The position numbers were made by a program, and so were the translations under genes. From Collinsella sp. AM18-10 (GTDB lineage Bacteria; Actinomycetota; Coriobacteriia; Coriobacteriales; Coriobacteriaceae): a DNA stretch of 36,912 nt. The DNA lies in contig NZ_QRJO01000018.1 in the NCBI RefSeq assembly GCF_003471585.1, positions 2,235-39,146 of the forward strand. The letters run 5' to 3'. The notes under the pieces are model-generated. The model saw only the letters and a program-made list of their open reading frames with translations, did not search any database and was not told the origin of the DNA. Shown here one piece after another: positions 16,676 through 24,285 of the stretch (position 1 is the stretch's first letter; each line of letters opens with the position of its first letter).

Positions 16676-17992
16676 TTACTCGGAAGCAGCCTTCTCGGTC
16701 TTCCAGCCATCGACGAAGGCGTTCTTGACGCCGTCCCACTTGGTGTTGTCGGCAGCATAAGCGATGAGAGCCTGCTTGAGGTTCTTCTTCCACTCCTCAG
16801 AGGGGATGTAAACGAAGTCCCAAGCAACGGTCTTCTTGCCGTCCTTGGCCATAGCAACGGCCTGCTGCGAGAAGACGTTGGTGGTCTCCTTAGCGCTCTT
16901 GAACGGGGCGGTCAGACCCATCTTGTCAGCGATGATGCTGGTGGCGGTGTCAGAAGTGACGCACCAATACATGAAGTCCTCGGTGGCCTTCTGGGCATCC
17001 TCGGAAGCCTGGGAGCTGACGCACCAGTAGTTCTCGCCGCCGGAGCACAGGCCCTGGTTCTCCTCGCCGTCGACGCCGATGTAGATCGGCAGCATGCCGA
17101 GCTGGTCGTCGGTCATACCGGCCTTGGTGAGGTCGGCGTAGGCCCAAGAGCCGTTCTGGTAGAAGACGGCCTTGCCGGTTGCGAACTCGTTGGTGGCGTC
17201 GTCACCGGTCTTGGAGGCGAGCTGCGAAGGATCGCAGGTGGAGTCGGTGATATACAGGTCGAAGATCTGCTTAAAGTTGTCTAGATACTCGCCCTTGATC
17301 TCGTCGTCCTCCTGATTGTGCTCCTTCTCGAACTCGTAGTAGAGCGGGAGGTTGGCGAGGTGCGTGGTGTAGCGCCAGCTGGAGGAGTCATCCATACCGG
17401 CGGAAGTGAAGGCACCGTCAACGCCCAGCTCGTCCTTGCGGGCCTGGATGTCATCGGCGCAAGCCTTCAGCTTGTCGAAGGAGTTGATGTCCTCGGCCTT
17501 GTAGCCGGCCTTCTCGAGGAGCTCCTTGTTGTAGATGATGCCGTAGCTCTCCTGAACCCAGTCGATACCCAGATCCTTGCCGTCGGACTGCAGCGCCAGG
17601 GAGTCGTCGATGAGCTCGCCGCGGAGCTTGGTGTCGGAAAGATCGGCGCAGTAGTCCTTCCAGTTCTTAAGGCCGGTGGGGCCGTTGACCTGGAACAGCG
17701 TCGGAGCGGAGCTCTTGGACATCTCGGACTTGAGCTTCTCCTCGTAGGTGTTGGAGGCGGCGGTCACGATCTTGACCTCGACGCCCTTCTCCTTCTTGTA
17801 CGCCTTGGCGATCTCCTTCCACTCCTTGTCGACCTCGGGCTTGAACTGGAGGAAGTAGACCTCGGCAGCGTCACCAGAAGCAGAGGAGCCGGAGCCGGCA
17901 GAACCACCGCAGCCCACGAGACCCAGACCAAGAACCGCAGCCGCGGAACCAGCAAAGCCCAGGAACTGCCTTCTGCTCATTTCGTTCTTCAT
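16676..17992 (-). CDS. sugar-binding lipoprotein of ABC transporter (family 1)
   Basis: The solute receptor of the importer, a 438-residue lipoprotein. I choose ATG 17992 (MKNEMSRRQFLGFAG), preceded by AAAGGGTGG; the frame has another ATG at 18010. The signal is a twin-arginine motif SRRQFLG followed by a lipobox LVGC with Cys28, so it is probably exported folded by Tat and then anchored to the membrane. The mature part shows family-1 solute-binding features: a LFQVNGPTGLKNWKDY segment, GIIYNKELLEKAGYKAEDI, a GKAVFYQNGSWAYADL strand-helix and PFKSAKETTNVF. It is first in the operon and has a GntR/TreR-type operator upstream. With MalQ, GlgP and an alpha-glucoside PTS nearby, a malto-oligosaccharide or alpha-glucoside ligand is likely but not shown. 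Confidence 0.94.
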   Translation of the reverse strand: MKNEMSRRQFLGFAGSAAAVLGLGLVGCGGSAGSGSSASGDAAEVYFLQFKPEVDKEWKEIAKAYKKEKGVEVKIVTAASNTYEEKLKSEMSKSSAPTLFQVNGPTGLKNWKDYCADLSDTKLRGELIDDSLALQSDGKDLGIDWVQESYGIIYNKELLEKAGYKAEDINSFDKLKACADDIQARKDELGVDGAFTSAGMDDSSSWRYTTHLANLPLYYEFEKEHNQEDDEIKGEYLDNFKQIFDLYITDSTCDPSQLASKTGDDATNEFATGKAVFYQNGSWAYADLTKAGMTDDQLGMLPIYIGVDGEENQGLCSGGENYWCVSSQASEDAQKATEDFMYWCVTSDTATSIIADKMGLTAPFKSAKETTNVFSQQAVAMAKDGKKTVAWDFVYIPSEEWKKNLKQALIAYAADNTKWDGVKNAFVDGWKTEKAASE

Positions 17993-18085
17993 TACAATCC
18001 ACCCTTTCACACCGTGGCGGCACCCTTTGCCGCCGCCTTCGGAGATTGGCTCGGGGACTTTGCCCCTTTTGCTGATTTGTACAAT

Positions 18086-18112
18086 ACGCTATTTGGCTAG
18101 TTGTTTGAACAA
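18086..18112 (-). promoter_or_regulatory. ABC operon promoter region with TTGTTTGAACAA operator
   Basis: A near-perfect palindrome TTGTTTGAACAA lies at 18101-18112. On the minus strand TTCAAA within it could be the -35 and TATTGT, 17 nt on, the -10 of the binding-protein gene. A repressor bound there would block the -35 element. Confidence 0.5.
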
Positions 18113-18165
18113 GTATTACTAGAGCGGTAGAAAAACTTCGGTGAACGGTAATTTTCATTTGTCTA

Positions 18166-18193
18166 TTGACAACTATTGTCTAAACAATATTAT
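18166..18193 (+). promoter_or_regulatory. plus-strand promoter with TTGTCTAAACAA operator
   Basis: TTGACA (18166-18171), 16 nt, TATTAT (18188-18193) form a near-consensus promoter pointing right. ATTGTCTAAACAAT (18175-18188) fills its spacer. A direct TTGTCTA repeat (18159-18165, 18176-18182) with 17-nt spacing overlaps it. Its transcript would meet the hairpin at 18209-18257 at once and then run antisense to the GntR gene. Confidence 0.55.
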
Positions 18194-18208
18194 GGTACTT
18201 TTAACATG

Positions 18209-18257
18209 AAAAGCGTCTGTCAAAACCGACGGAGTATCGGTTTTGACAGGCGCTTTT
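18209..18257. terminator. bidirectional terminator between promoter and GntR gene
   Basis: A 17-bp stem (18213-18229 with 18237-18253, one G-T pair) flanked by AAAA and TTTT. It gives a T-run on both strands. It most simply ends the minus-strand GntR transcript (stop at 18286), but also faces the plus-strand promoter at 18166. Confidence 0.8.
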
Positions 18258-18285
18258 GCATTGGTCGAAAGGCCCGTCCTGCTCC

Positions 18286-19005
18286 CTATCGCTTGGAGTT
18301 GACGCGGTAGTGGAAGATCTCGGGATGCGTGCGGGCATGCGTGACCTCGAACAAGATGCCGTCCGAGGTGTACGACTGGCTCTCCATGACGGCGACACAG
18401 TTGTATTTGCCGAGGTCAAGATAGCTGCAGTCCTCATCGTTGGCGAGCTCGACACTCACCGTACGGCGACTCGCCATCACCTTGACGCCGCGTTTGTGCT
18501 CCAGATAGTCGTAGATAGACTTCTCGGCGACCTCGGGCGTCAGGCCTTTGGCGATCGACTCCAGAAAATAGCCGTGGTCCACCTGACGAGCACTGCCGTT
18601 AAGGCTACGGACGCGCACCACGCGAATCAACTCCTCGCCCACCTTAAAGCCCAGGCGACGAGAGAGTTGCTCGGTGCAAATCAAATGTTCAAAAGACTTG
18701 ACCTCGGTCGATGCGACGGCATTGTTGCGTTTTGCGAACTCGCCAAACGACTCAACCTCTTCAAGTGCGCCCAACATGTCGGTTTCGCCCTTAAGCCAAA
18801 TAACGCGCACGCCCTTGCCGTGTATGGGCTGCACAAACATCCCGTCGGCCAGCATACCCAAGGCACGACGGACGGTATTGCGAGTACATCCGAACTCCGC
18901 GGTCAACTCAGCTTCGGTTGGCAGCATCTCCTGAAACGCATAGGTCCCATTAATGATGCGCGAGCGTATTTCTCGGTAGATTCCTTCGTATATCGCTTTT
19001 GGCAT
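18286..19005 (-). CDS. GntR-family regulator with UTRA domain, TreR-like
   Basis: A 239-residue regulator starting at ATG 19005 with AGAGGTGAAG upstream. The N-terminal winged helix shows YREIRSRIINGTYAF, LPTEAELTAEFGCTRNTVRRAL and the wing VQPIHGKGVRV. The UTRA domain includes LIRVVRVRSLNGSARQVDHGYF, EKSIYDYLEHKRGVKV and YNCVAVMESQSY. Length and several segments match Bacillus TreR, the trehalose-6-phosphate-responsive repressor. TreR-type proteins bind TTGTATATACAA-like palindromes; here TTGTTTAAAC-type palindromes lie before this gene, the ABC operon, the PTS gene and malQ, so it is the prime candidate regulator of the whole alpha-glucan module. The effector is probably a phosphorylated disaccharide delivered by the PTS; this is inference. 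Confidence 0.92.
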   Translation of the reverse strand: MPKAIYEGIYREIRSRIINGTYAFQEMLPTEAELTAEFGCTRNTVRRALGMLADGMFVQPIHGKGVRVIWLKGETDMLGALEEVESFGEFAKRNNAVASTEVKSFEHLICTEQLSRRLGFKVGEELIRVVRVRSLNGSARQVDHGYFLESIAKGLTPEVAEKSIYDYLEHKRGVKVMASRRTVSVELANDEDCSYLDLGKYNCVAVMESQSYTSDGILFEVTHARTHPEIFHYRVNSKR

Positions 19006-19054
19006 GACTTCACCTCTAATGAATATGTATGGCTAGGCACGATAGCATTTCTTT

Positions 19055-19069
19055 GGGTTGTTTAAACCG
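19055..19069. promoter_or_regulatory. operator upstream of the GntR/TreR-like gene
   Basis: TTGTTTAAAC lies at 19058-19067 within GGGTTGTTTAAACCG. On the minus strand it lies just upstream of a TATCGT box that could be the -10 of the regulator gene, suggesting autorepression. Confidence 0.5.
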
Positions 19070-19166
19070 TCTATCGGCAAAGCACCGATTATTAACTGTC
19101 AACGGCGCCCGTGATGCTCCAATCGATTCGAATCAAAACCGTCAATGCGGCAAGCAGCCAGTCCTC

Positions 19167-19189
19167 TACAATGAGTTCATTGTTTAAAC
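19167..19189 (+). promoter_or_regulatory. PTS gene -10 box and TTGTTTAAAC operator
   Basis: TACAAT (19167-19172) is followed by TTGTTTAAAC (19180-19189), placing the palindrome over the transcription start, 40 nt before the ATG at 19230. No convincing -35 box is seen. Confidence 0.5.
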
Positions 19190-19229
19190 GTTCTTGCTCG
19201 CACAGCATGTTGCATCCGGAAGGCATATT

Positions 19230-21680
19230 ATGCTGCAGAAAATCCAACGTTTTGGCGGAGCCATGTTCGCGCCCGCCATGCTGTTTTCTATATCAGGCCT
19301 CATGGTCGGCATCTCCGCCCTCGCCACGACCGTAGACATCGTCGGTGACCTCGCCGTATACGGAACCCCTTGGTACGTTTTCTGGACCATCATCCAGCGC
19401 GGCTCGTGGACGGTCTTTAAACGTCTCCCGCTCCTTTTTGCCGTAGCGCTGCCTATCGGTCTTGCCCAAAAGCAACCGGCACGCTGCTGCCTCGAGGCGC
19501 TCGTGGCCTATTTTGCCTATTGCTTCTTTTTGAGCGAGATCATTAAGCTGAGTGGAGACAACCTTGGGCTTAAGTACCCGTCGTTTTTGACCTCCGCTAG
19601 CGGCATCACCGTCATCGACGGCATCAAGACGCTCGACACCGGCATTATCGGCCCGCTGGCGGTGTCGGCAACCGTCGTCGCGATCCATGACCGCTTCTAC
19701 GATGCCAAGGTTCCCGATTGGCTCGGCACCTTCTCGGGTTCCTCGCTGGTCTACCTCATCAGCTTTTTTGCCGCGTTTGCCCTTGCCGCCATCTCGGCCG
19801 CCATCGTGCCTTTCGCATACGCTGTGACCGAAACGCTGCGCCACGCACTTGCGGGCGTCGGCCCCTTCGGCGTGGGCATCTTTGTGTTTTTGGAGCGAGC
19901 ACTCGAGCCCATGGGGCTGCACCACCTGCTCTATATGCCCATCTATTACGACAATCTGGTCATTCACGACGGTATTTACGCCACGTGGACCAACCTGCTC
20001 CCCATTCTCTCCCATAGCACGCGCCCTTTAAATGAACTTGCGCCCTGGGCAGGTTTTACCGCCACCGGCTGGGGCAAGCTCTTTGGCCTTCCCGCCATCG
20101 CGGCAGCATTCTATTTCACCGCCAAACCCGAACGCCGCGCCGGCCTTAAGGTCATCCTTTTGCCCGCCATCGTCGCCTCGGTGGTCTGCGGCGTCACCGA
20201 ACCGCTCGAGTTTCTCTTTATGTTCACCTATCCCGGACTCTTTTTGCTCTACGCCGTCCTATCCTCCTGCCTTGCCATGACCATGAACTTCTTTGGCATC
20301 GTCGGCATCTTCTCGGGCGGTCTCATGGAAATGACGGCCTTCAACTTCATCCCACTCATGCGAATGCATGCCGGCTCCTACCTTTTGGCGCTCGGTATCG
20401 GTCTTGCCTTTAGCCTCATCTTTTTTGTTAGTTTTCGAGCACTCATCTTGGTCTATGACCTTAAGACGCCGGGCCGCGAGGATCATGTCTCCAATCGCGC
20501 GGCAATCGATCGTTTAACGGGAAGCGGCTTTGCCAAAGAGCAATCTCCCAATGGCGAGGTCAGTATTCAATCCGATCAAGATCACGTCCTCGCTGAGCGG
20601 GTAATTCAGCTTTTAGGTGGCGTTGGCAATATCGTGGGCGCAACCAACTGCGCCACGCGCCTGCGCGTCGAGGTCGCAGACCCTTCCATCGTTGCAGATA
20701 ACGCGTCGTTTGTCGCGGTGGGCGCCAAGGGCCTCATCATTACGGGCAAGACCGCCCAGGTGATTATCGGCATCTCCGTTCCCCGCGTTAAAGAGCATTT
20801 TGACCAGATCATGGGCCTCGAGCCGGGATTTGTGCCCACCACCTCGGCCTCCCCTGCCGCCAGCGCAGCCCATAAGCGCGGCGATATCTGCTTCTTCGAT
20901 ATCGATGGAACACTCGCCTGGCAAGACCCTCGAGTGGCACAAGAGCTTCCCGAGAGCGAGCGAGACCTCTCCCCCTATCCCAATGAAGCGGTCTCGCAAG
21001 CCATCCGTAATTTTGTCGCCAAGGGCAATATGGCGTTTATCTGCACGGGGCGCACGCTGAGCTGCATCCATCCAAAGCTGCTCGATCTGCCCTGGACCGG
21101 CATCGTCTGCCTCGCGGGTGGCTATGTCGAACTTGAGGGACACGTGATTCGCGATTTGGCGATGACGCCCGGCATGCTGCAGCGCCTTGCTCCCATTCTT
21201 GAGCAATCGGACGAAGTGATTCGTTTTGAGGGACTCAATGGCGTCGTTCGCATGAGTGCCGATGCGCCCGACGCCCCGGGATACGCCCGCACCGTGGGCG
21301 ATGCAATTACGCAGCTGCAACATTACAGCGCCTACAAGATCTTAATGTCCACGTCGCTTGCCAACCGCATCGCTCAGGATCAAGCGTTTGAGCCGCTGCT
21401 CTGCTTTAACGAGCTCGAGCTCGAAGTGACCGAAATTTCGCCTCGCGAATGCACCAAGCGCGAGGGTATCCAGTCCGTACTCGACGCCCTCGATCCCCAC
21501 CACGGAACCGTATACGGCATCGGCGACGCCAGCAATGACGTCTCGCTGATGAACGCCGTCGACGTTGGCATCGCCATGGGCAACGCACCGGACTTCCTCA
21601 AGGAAAAGGCCGACTATGTCACCGACAGCATCGACCACGACGGCGTCGTCACCGCGCTCGAACACTTTGGGCTTATCTAG
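19230..21680 (+). CDS. PTS alpha-glucoside/maltose EIIC-EIIB fused to a HAD sugar phosphatase
   Basis: An 816-residue single frame. I choose ATG 19230 (MLQKIQRFGGAMFAP) because GGAAGG lies 7 nt upstream. Residues 1-430 are a Glc-superfamily EIIC channel resembling MalX/AglA: FKRLPLLFAVALPIGLA, IKTLDTGIIGPLA, FLERALEPMGLHHLLYMP, GVTEPLEFLFMFTYP. Residues 455-525 are an EIIB domain with the phosphorylated Cys474 in NCATRLRVEV. After an Ala/Ser/Pro linker, residues 553-816 are a Cof-type HAD hydrolase: FDIDGTL (nucleophile D557, D559), ICTGRTLS, a Lys in TKREGIQ and GDASNDVSLM (D766, D770). No EIIA is present, so phosphate must come from an EIIA elsewhere. The architecture suggests import of an alpha-glucoside as its 6-phosphate and then dephosphorylation. 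All catalytic residues appear intact. An operator precedes the gene. Confidence 0.93.
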   Translation: MLQKIQRFGGAMFAPAMLFSISGLMVGISALATTVDIVGDLAVYGTPWYVFWTIIQRGSWTVFKRLPLLFAVALPIGLAQKQPARCCLEALVAYFAYCFFLSEIIKLSGDNLGLKYPSFLTSASGITVIDGIKTLDTGIIGPLAVSATVVAIHDRFYDAKVPDWLGTFSGSSLVYLISFFAAFALAAISAAIVPFAYAVTETLRHALAGVGPFGVGIFVFLERALEPMGLHHLLYMPIYYDNLVIHDGIYATWTNLLPILSHSTRPLNELAPWAGFTATGWGKLFGLPAIAAAFYFTAKPERRAGLKVILLPAIVASVVCGVTEPLEFLFMFTYPGLFLLYAVLSSCLAMTMNFFGIVGIFSGGLMEMTAFNFIPLMRMHAGSYLLALGIGLAFSLIFFVSFRALILVYDLKTPGREDHVSNRAAIDRLTGSGFAKEQSPNGEVSIQSDQDHVLAERVIQLLGGVGNIVGATNCATRLRVEVADPSIVADNASFVAVGAKGLIITGKTAQVIIGISVPRVKEHFDQIMGLEPGFVPTTSASPAASAAHKRGDICFFDIDGTLAWQDPRVAQELPESERDLSPYPNEAVSQAIRNFVAKGNMAFICTGRTLSCIHPKLLDLPWTGIVCLAGGYVELEGHVIRDLAMTPGMLQRLAPILEQSDEVIRFEGLNGVVRMSADAPDAPGYARTVGDAITQLQHYSAYKILMSTSLANRIAQDQAFEPLLCFNELELEVTEISPRECTKREGIQSVLDALDPHHGTVYGIGDASNDVSLMNAVDVGIAMGNAPDFLKEKADYVTDSIDHDGVVTALEHFGLI

Positions 21681-21795
21681 CAAAGCCCCTACCGCACTTG
21701 CGGCCGCATGGACCAATCGTCTTCAACCGCCGCGCTCGACGCCCTAATGTGGCAATATGTTGTCTGCATAATGCAACGATGCAACCTATCAAAGA

Positions 21796-22821
21796 ATGCG
21801 AGAACCCGTGTCCAGTCCGTTTACCAGCTTTTTAGCCCAGCACTTTGACCAGATTAACGACTATCTGGCCACGTTCTTTGACGGACAGGCGACTTCCGCC
21901 GATATCGAGCGTTACCTGTATACCCCGCTCTCGGCATTTACGGCAAACGCTGGCAAGCGCCACCGCCCGCTCATCTGCATGCTCGCCGCAACCGCAGTGG
22001 GCGGTAGCTTTGAGAGCGCCCGCAGCGCCGCGGCGGCCATCGAGCACTTTCAGTCGGGCGCACTCATCCACGACGACATCGCCGACAACGGGCAGATTCG
22101 TCGCGGCAAGCCCTGCATGCACCTTACCGAGGGTACCGGTCTTGCCATCAACTGCGGTGACCTGGCGCTCACCATGGTCACCAAGACGGTTCTCGACGAC
22201 CCCACACTCAACGCAGACGTGAAGCTTCACGTGCTCCACGAGCTTACCGAGATGATCGTCCGTACCATCGAGGGCCAGGCGCTCGACCTGGGCTGGGTCC
22301 GCGACGGGCGCTTTGACATTTCGGTCGACGATTATCTGGACATGGCGACGCACAAGACCGCGTACTACAGCGGAGCGACGCCGCTTGCCGCCGGAGCCAT
22401 TATCGGCGGCGGCAGCGAAGAGCAGATTGAGGCACTGCGCGCCTTTGGGCTGCACACGGGCCTTGCCTTCCAGATTCAAGACGACCTGCTCAACTTGATC
22501 GGCACCAAGGAGGCCGCCAACAAGGACTTCCGCACCGATATCACCGAGGGCAAGCGCACCCTCGTTGCCGTGCATGCCCTGTCAGACGAGCGCTATCACG
22601 ACGAGATCGAGGCAATCCTTTCCTCGGGCACCGAGGACCCTGCGCAGCTCGCACGCGCCGTGGAGATCTTCCAGGAGACCGGCTCCATCGATTTCGCCCA
22701 CAACTATGCGCTCGACCTGACCGCCAAGGCCAAGGCCGCTATCGAAGGCGTCGAGCTCGACCCGCATGCGCGCGAGCTCTTCCTCTCAATGGCAGATTTC
22801 TTTGTGGAGCGTCTTAACTAG
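21796..22821 (+). CDS. trans-isoprenyl (polyprenyl) diphosphate synthase
   Basis: A 341-residue soluble enzyme that should condense isopentenyl diphosphate with allylic diphosphates to make a polyprenyl chain for quinones or lipid carriers. The first Asp-rich motif is IHDDIADNGQIRRG (D93, D94, D97); the second is FQIQDDLLN (D229, D230). GKRHRPLICML near residues 53-63 and KTAYYSGATPLAAGAIIGG near 187-205 are also family signatures. The first motif is plain DDxxD, and small residues precede it, which in this family favours long products, but chain length cannot be fixed here. The start is uncertain: ATG 21796 has a poor ribosome binding site, and GTG 21811 is possible. It is flanked by short intergenic gaps on both sides. 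Confidence 0.93.
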   Translation: MREPVSSPFTSFLAQHFDQINDYLATFFDGQATSADIERYLYTPLSAFTANAGKRHRPLICMLAATAVGGSFESARSAAAAIEHFQSGALIHDDIADNGQIRRGKPCMHLTEGTGLAINCGDLALTMVTKTVLDDPTLNADVKLHVLHELTEMIVRTIEGQALDLGWVRDGRFDISVDDYLDMATHKTAYYSGATPLAAGAIIGGGSEEQIEALRAFGLHTGLAFQIQDDLLNLIGTKEAANKDFRTDITEGKRTLVAVHALSDERYHDEIEAILSSGTEDPAQLARAVEIFQETGSIDFAHNYALDLTAKAKAAIEGVELDPHARELFLSMADFFVERLN

Positions 22822-22960
22822 CGGGGGTCATAAAACCTGTGGGCAGCGCGTTTGGGTACAAGTTGCTACACTATTGAGTGCATGTTTATAAATTGTCTCG
22901 CGTTGTCTATCCGACACACGCTCAAAATAGTACGAATGGTACGCCGAAAGGGGTTCGTTC

Positions 22961-23866
22961 ATGGAACCTATTACCACAGGCATGCAGGGAGCAGCCGTCG
23001 AGGACGTCCAGTCCCGCCTTCTGCAGCTCGGCTATACAATCGATGACGCCGAGGTTGTCGACAAGCGCTTTGGCACCACCACCGAGCAGGCCGTCAGCAC
23101 CTTCAGGCTCGACAGCGGCCTTGCTGCCGGTCATGCCGTCGATATCCCCTGTTGGAGCGCCCTGGTCGACGCCTCGTATAAGCTGGGCGACCGCACCCTG
23201 TATCTGCGCATGCCCAATTTCCATGGCGCCGATGTGCAGGCCCTGCAGCGCGCTCTCAACGTTTTGGGCTTTGCCTGCGGCGAGGACGACGGCTACTTTG
23301 GTCCGCATACCGAGGCCGCCCTGCAGCAGTTCCAGGAAAATGTCGGCCTGTTTGCCGACGGCATGGCCTTCCAAGACACCTACGCCTACATCAACCGCCT
23401 GCATCATGTGTGGGAGGGCAAGCCCTCGGTCACCGAAGCCGAGTCCCGCATCGGTTTTGCTCGCGCCGCCAACGTGCTCGAGCGCTTCCAGATTGCCGTT
23501 ATCGGCGAGGACCCCATCGCACGCAGCGTTGCTTCGCGCATGTGGAACATCGCCACGGCAACGACCGACAACAGCGGCATGATGCTCTGCGACTCCGAGG
23601 TCCCAACCGACGTTGACCTGGTGCTCGAGATCGCAAGCGACGAGCTGCCCGCCGACGCCGCGCCACGCGCCACTATTGCCCTCGCCGAGTGCCACAACCT
23701 GGCCCAGCGCATCCGCACCGCCAATGTCGCCGCGCAGCAGAAGCCGGCTCGCATTCGCATTGAGCTCACGGGCATGACGCGCTACAACGGCACCTTCACG
23801 GCCAGCGACGCGCAGACGCTCGCCGTACGCCTACTCGACGGCGTTTGCGATGCCCTCGCAGATTAG
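22961..23866 (+). CDS. protein with two peptidoglycan-binding-like domains
   Basis: A 301-residue protein starting at ATG 22961 with AAAGGGG 8 nt upstream. Residues 5-70 (GMQGAAVEDVQSRLLQLGY, DKRFGTTTEQAVSTFRLDSGL) and 82-145 (HGADVQALQRALNVLGF, DGYFGPHTEAALQQFQENVGL) are tandem PG_binding_1 repeats with the usual helix-D-G-x-F-G-x-x-T-x-x-A-V pattern. The rest, about 150 residues, contains FQIAVIGEDPIARSVASRMW and PARIRIELTGMTRYNGTF and does not match a domain I can name; its ending resembles the tail of N-acetylmuramoyl-L-alanine amidases only loosely. No signal peptide is visible, which is odd for a wall-binding protein. It lies between the polyprenyl synthase and tRNA-Gln genes. Function unknown. 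Confidence 0.82.
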   Translation: MEPITTGMQGAAVEDVQSRLLQLGYTIDDAEVVDKRFGTTTEQAVSTFRLDSGLAAGHAVDIPCWSALVDASYKLGDRTLYLRMPNFHGADVQALQRALNVLGFACGEDDGYFGPHTEAALQQFQENVGLFADGMAFQDTYAYINRLHHVWEGKPSVTEAESRIGFARAANVLERFQIAVIGEDPIARSVASRMWNIATATTDNSGMMLCDSEVPTDVDLVLEIASDELPADAAPRATIALAECHNLAQRIRTANVAAQQKPARIRIELTGMTRYNGTFTASDAQTLAVRLLDGVCDALAD

Positions 23867-23904
23867 GTAAACTAGACGAGTTGCTTTTGGGCAACACCAC
23901 ACAT

Positions 23905-23979
23905 TGGGACGTAGTTCAACGGTAGAACTCCGGTTTTTGGTGCCGGCTGTTGGGGGTTCGAATCCCTCCGTCCCAGCCA
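23905..23979 (+). tRNA. tRNA-Gln (anticodon TTG)
   Basis: The acceptor stem TGGGACG pairs with CGTCCCA (U1-A72, as usual for tRNA-Gln). The D-arm is GTTC..GAAC. The anticodon arm CCGGT-TTTTGGT-GCCGG puts TTG at positions 34-36. The T-arm is GGGGG-TTCGAAT-CCCTC. The discriminator base is G and CCA is encoded. A terminator follows 10 nt later. Confidence 0.96.
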
Positions 23980-23988
23980 TTAAAACTG

Positions 23989-24024
23989 AGCGCCCTAAGC
24001 CCATAACGGCCCAGGGCGCTTTCT
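23989..24024 (+). terminator. intrinsic terminator after tRNA-Gln
   Basis: AGCGCCCT (23989-23996) pairs with AGGGCGCT (24013-24020), followed by TTCTT. It ends the tRNA transcript. Confidence 0.8.
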
Positions 24025-24031
24025 TGTGGGC

Positions 24032-24284
24032 AAGCGGAGGAATTCGAACCCGCAAGGGTGCGGAGCTGAGGAAACGCGAAGCGTTTTCCAGCGCAGCACG
24101 CAAGGAGCGAAGCGACGCAGCGGGGCGCGGCCGCCGACCAGGCGGACGCGGAATCCCTCCGTCCCACACCAGCCAAGAGCCCCTCACGTCAAGCAAATCG
24201 AGCCAACGCCGCCAAGCGGAGGGATTCGAACCCGCAAGGGTGCGAAGCGACGCAGCGGGGCGCGGCCGCCGCAGGCAGACGCGG
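24032..24284. repeat. tRNA-like direct repeats downstream of tRNA-Gln
   Basis: Two 35-nt copies beginning AAGCGGAGG and containing ATTCGAACCCGCAAGGGTGC (24032-24066 and 24214-24248; 2 differences) read on the minus strand as a tRNA T-arm. A 30-nt GC-rich unit (GCGAAGCGACGCAGCGGGG...) is repeated exactly at 24107-24136 and 24242-24271. A 15-nt copy of the tRNA-Gln 3' end, AATCCCTCCGTCCCA, recurs at 24152-24166 (the tRNA copy is 23961-23975). No complete second tRNA can be folded here. The interval carries no credible gene. Confidence 0.75.
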
Positions 24285-24285
24285 T

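Noticed and set aside
18206..18310. A 34-codon plus-strand frame starting in the terminator at 18209
   Set aside because: It begins within a perfect hairpin, lacks a ribosome binding site and encodes an Arg-rich peptide with no family likeness.
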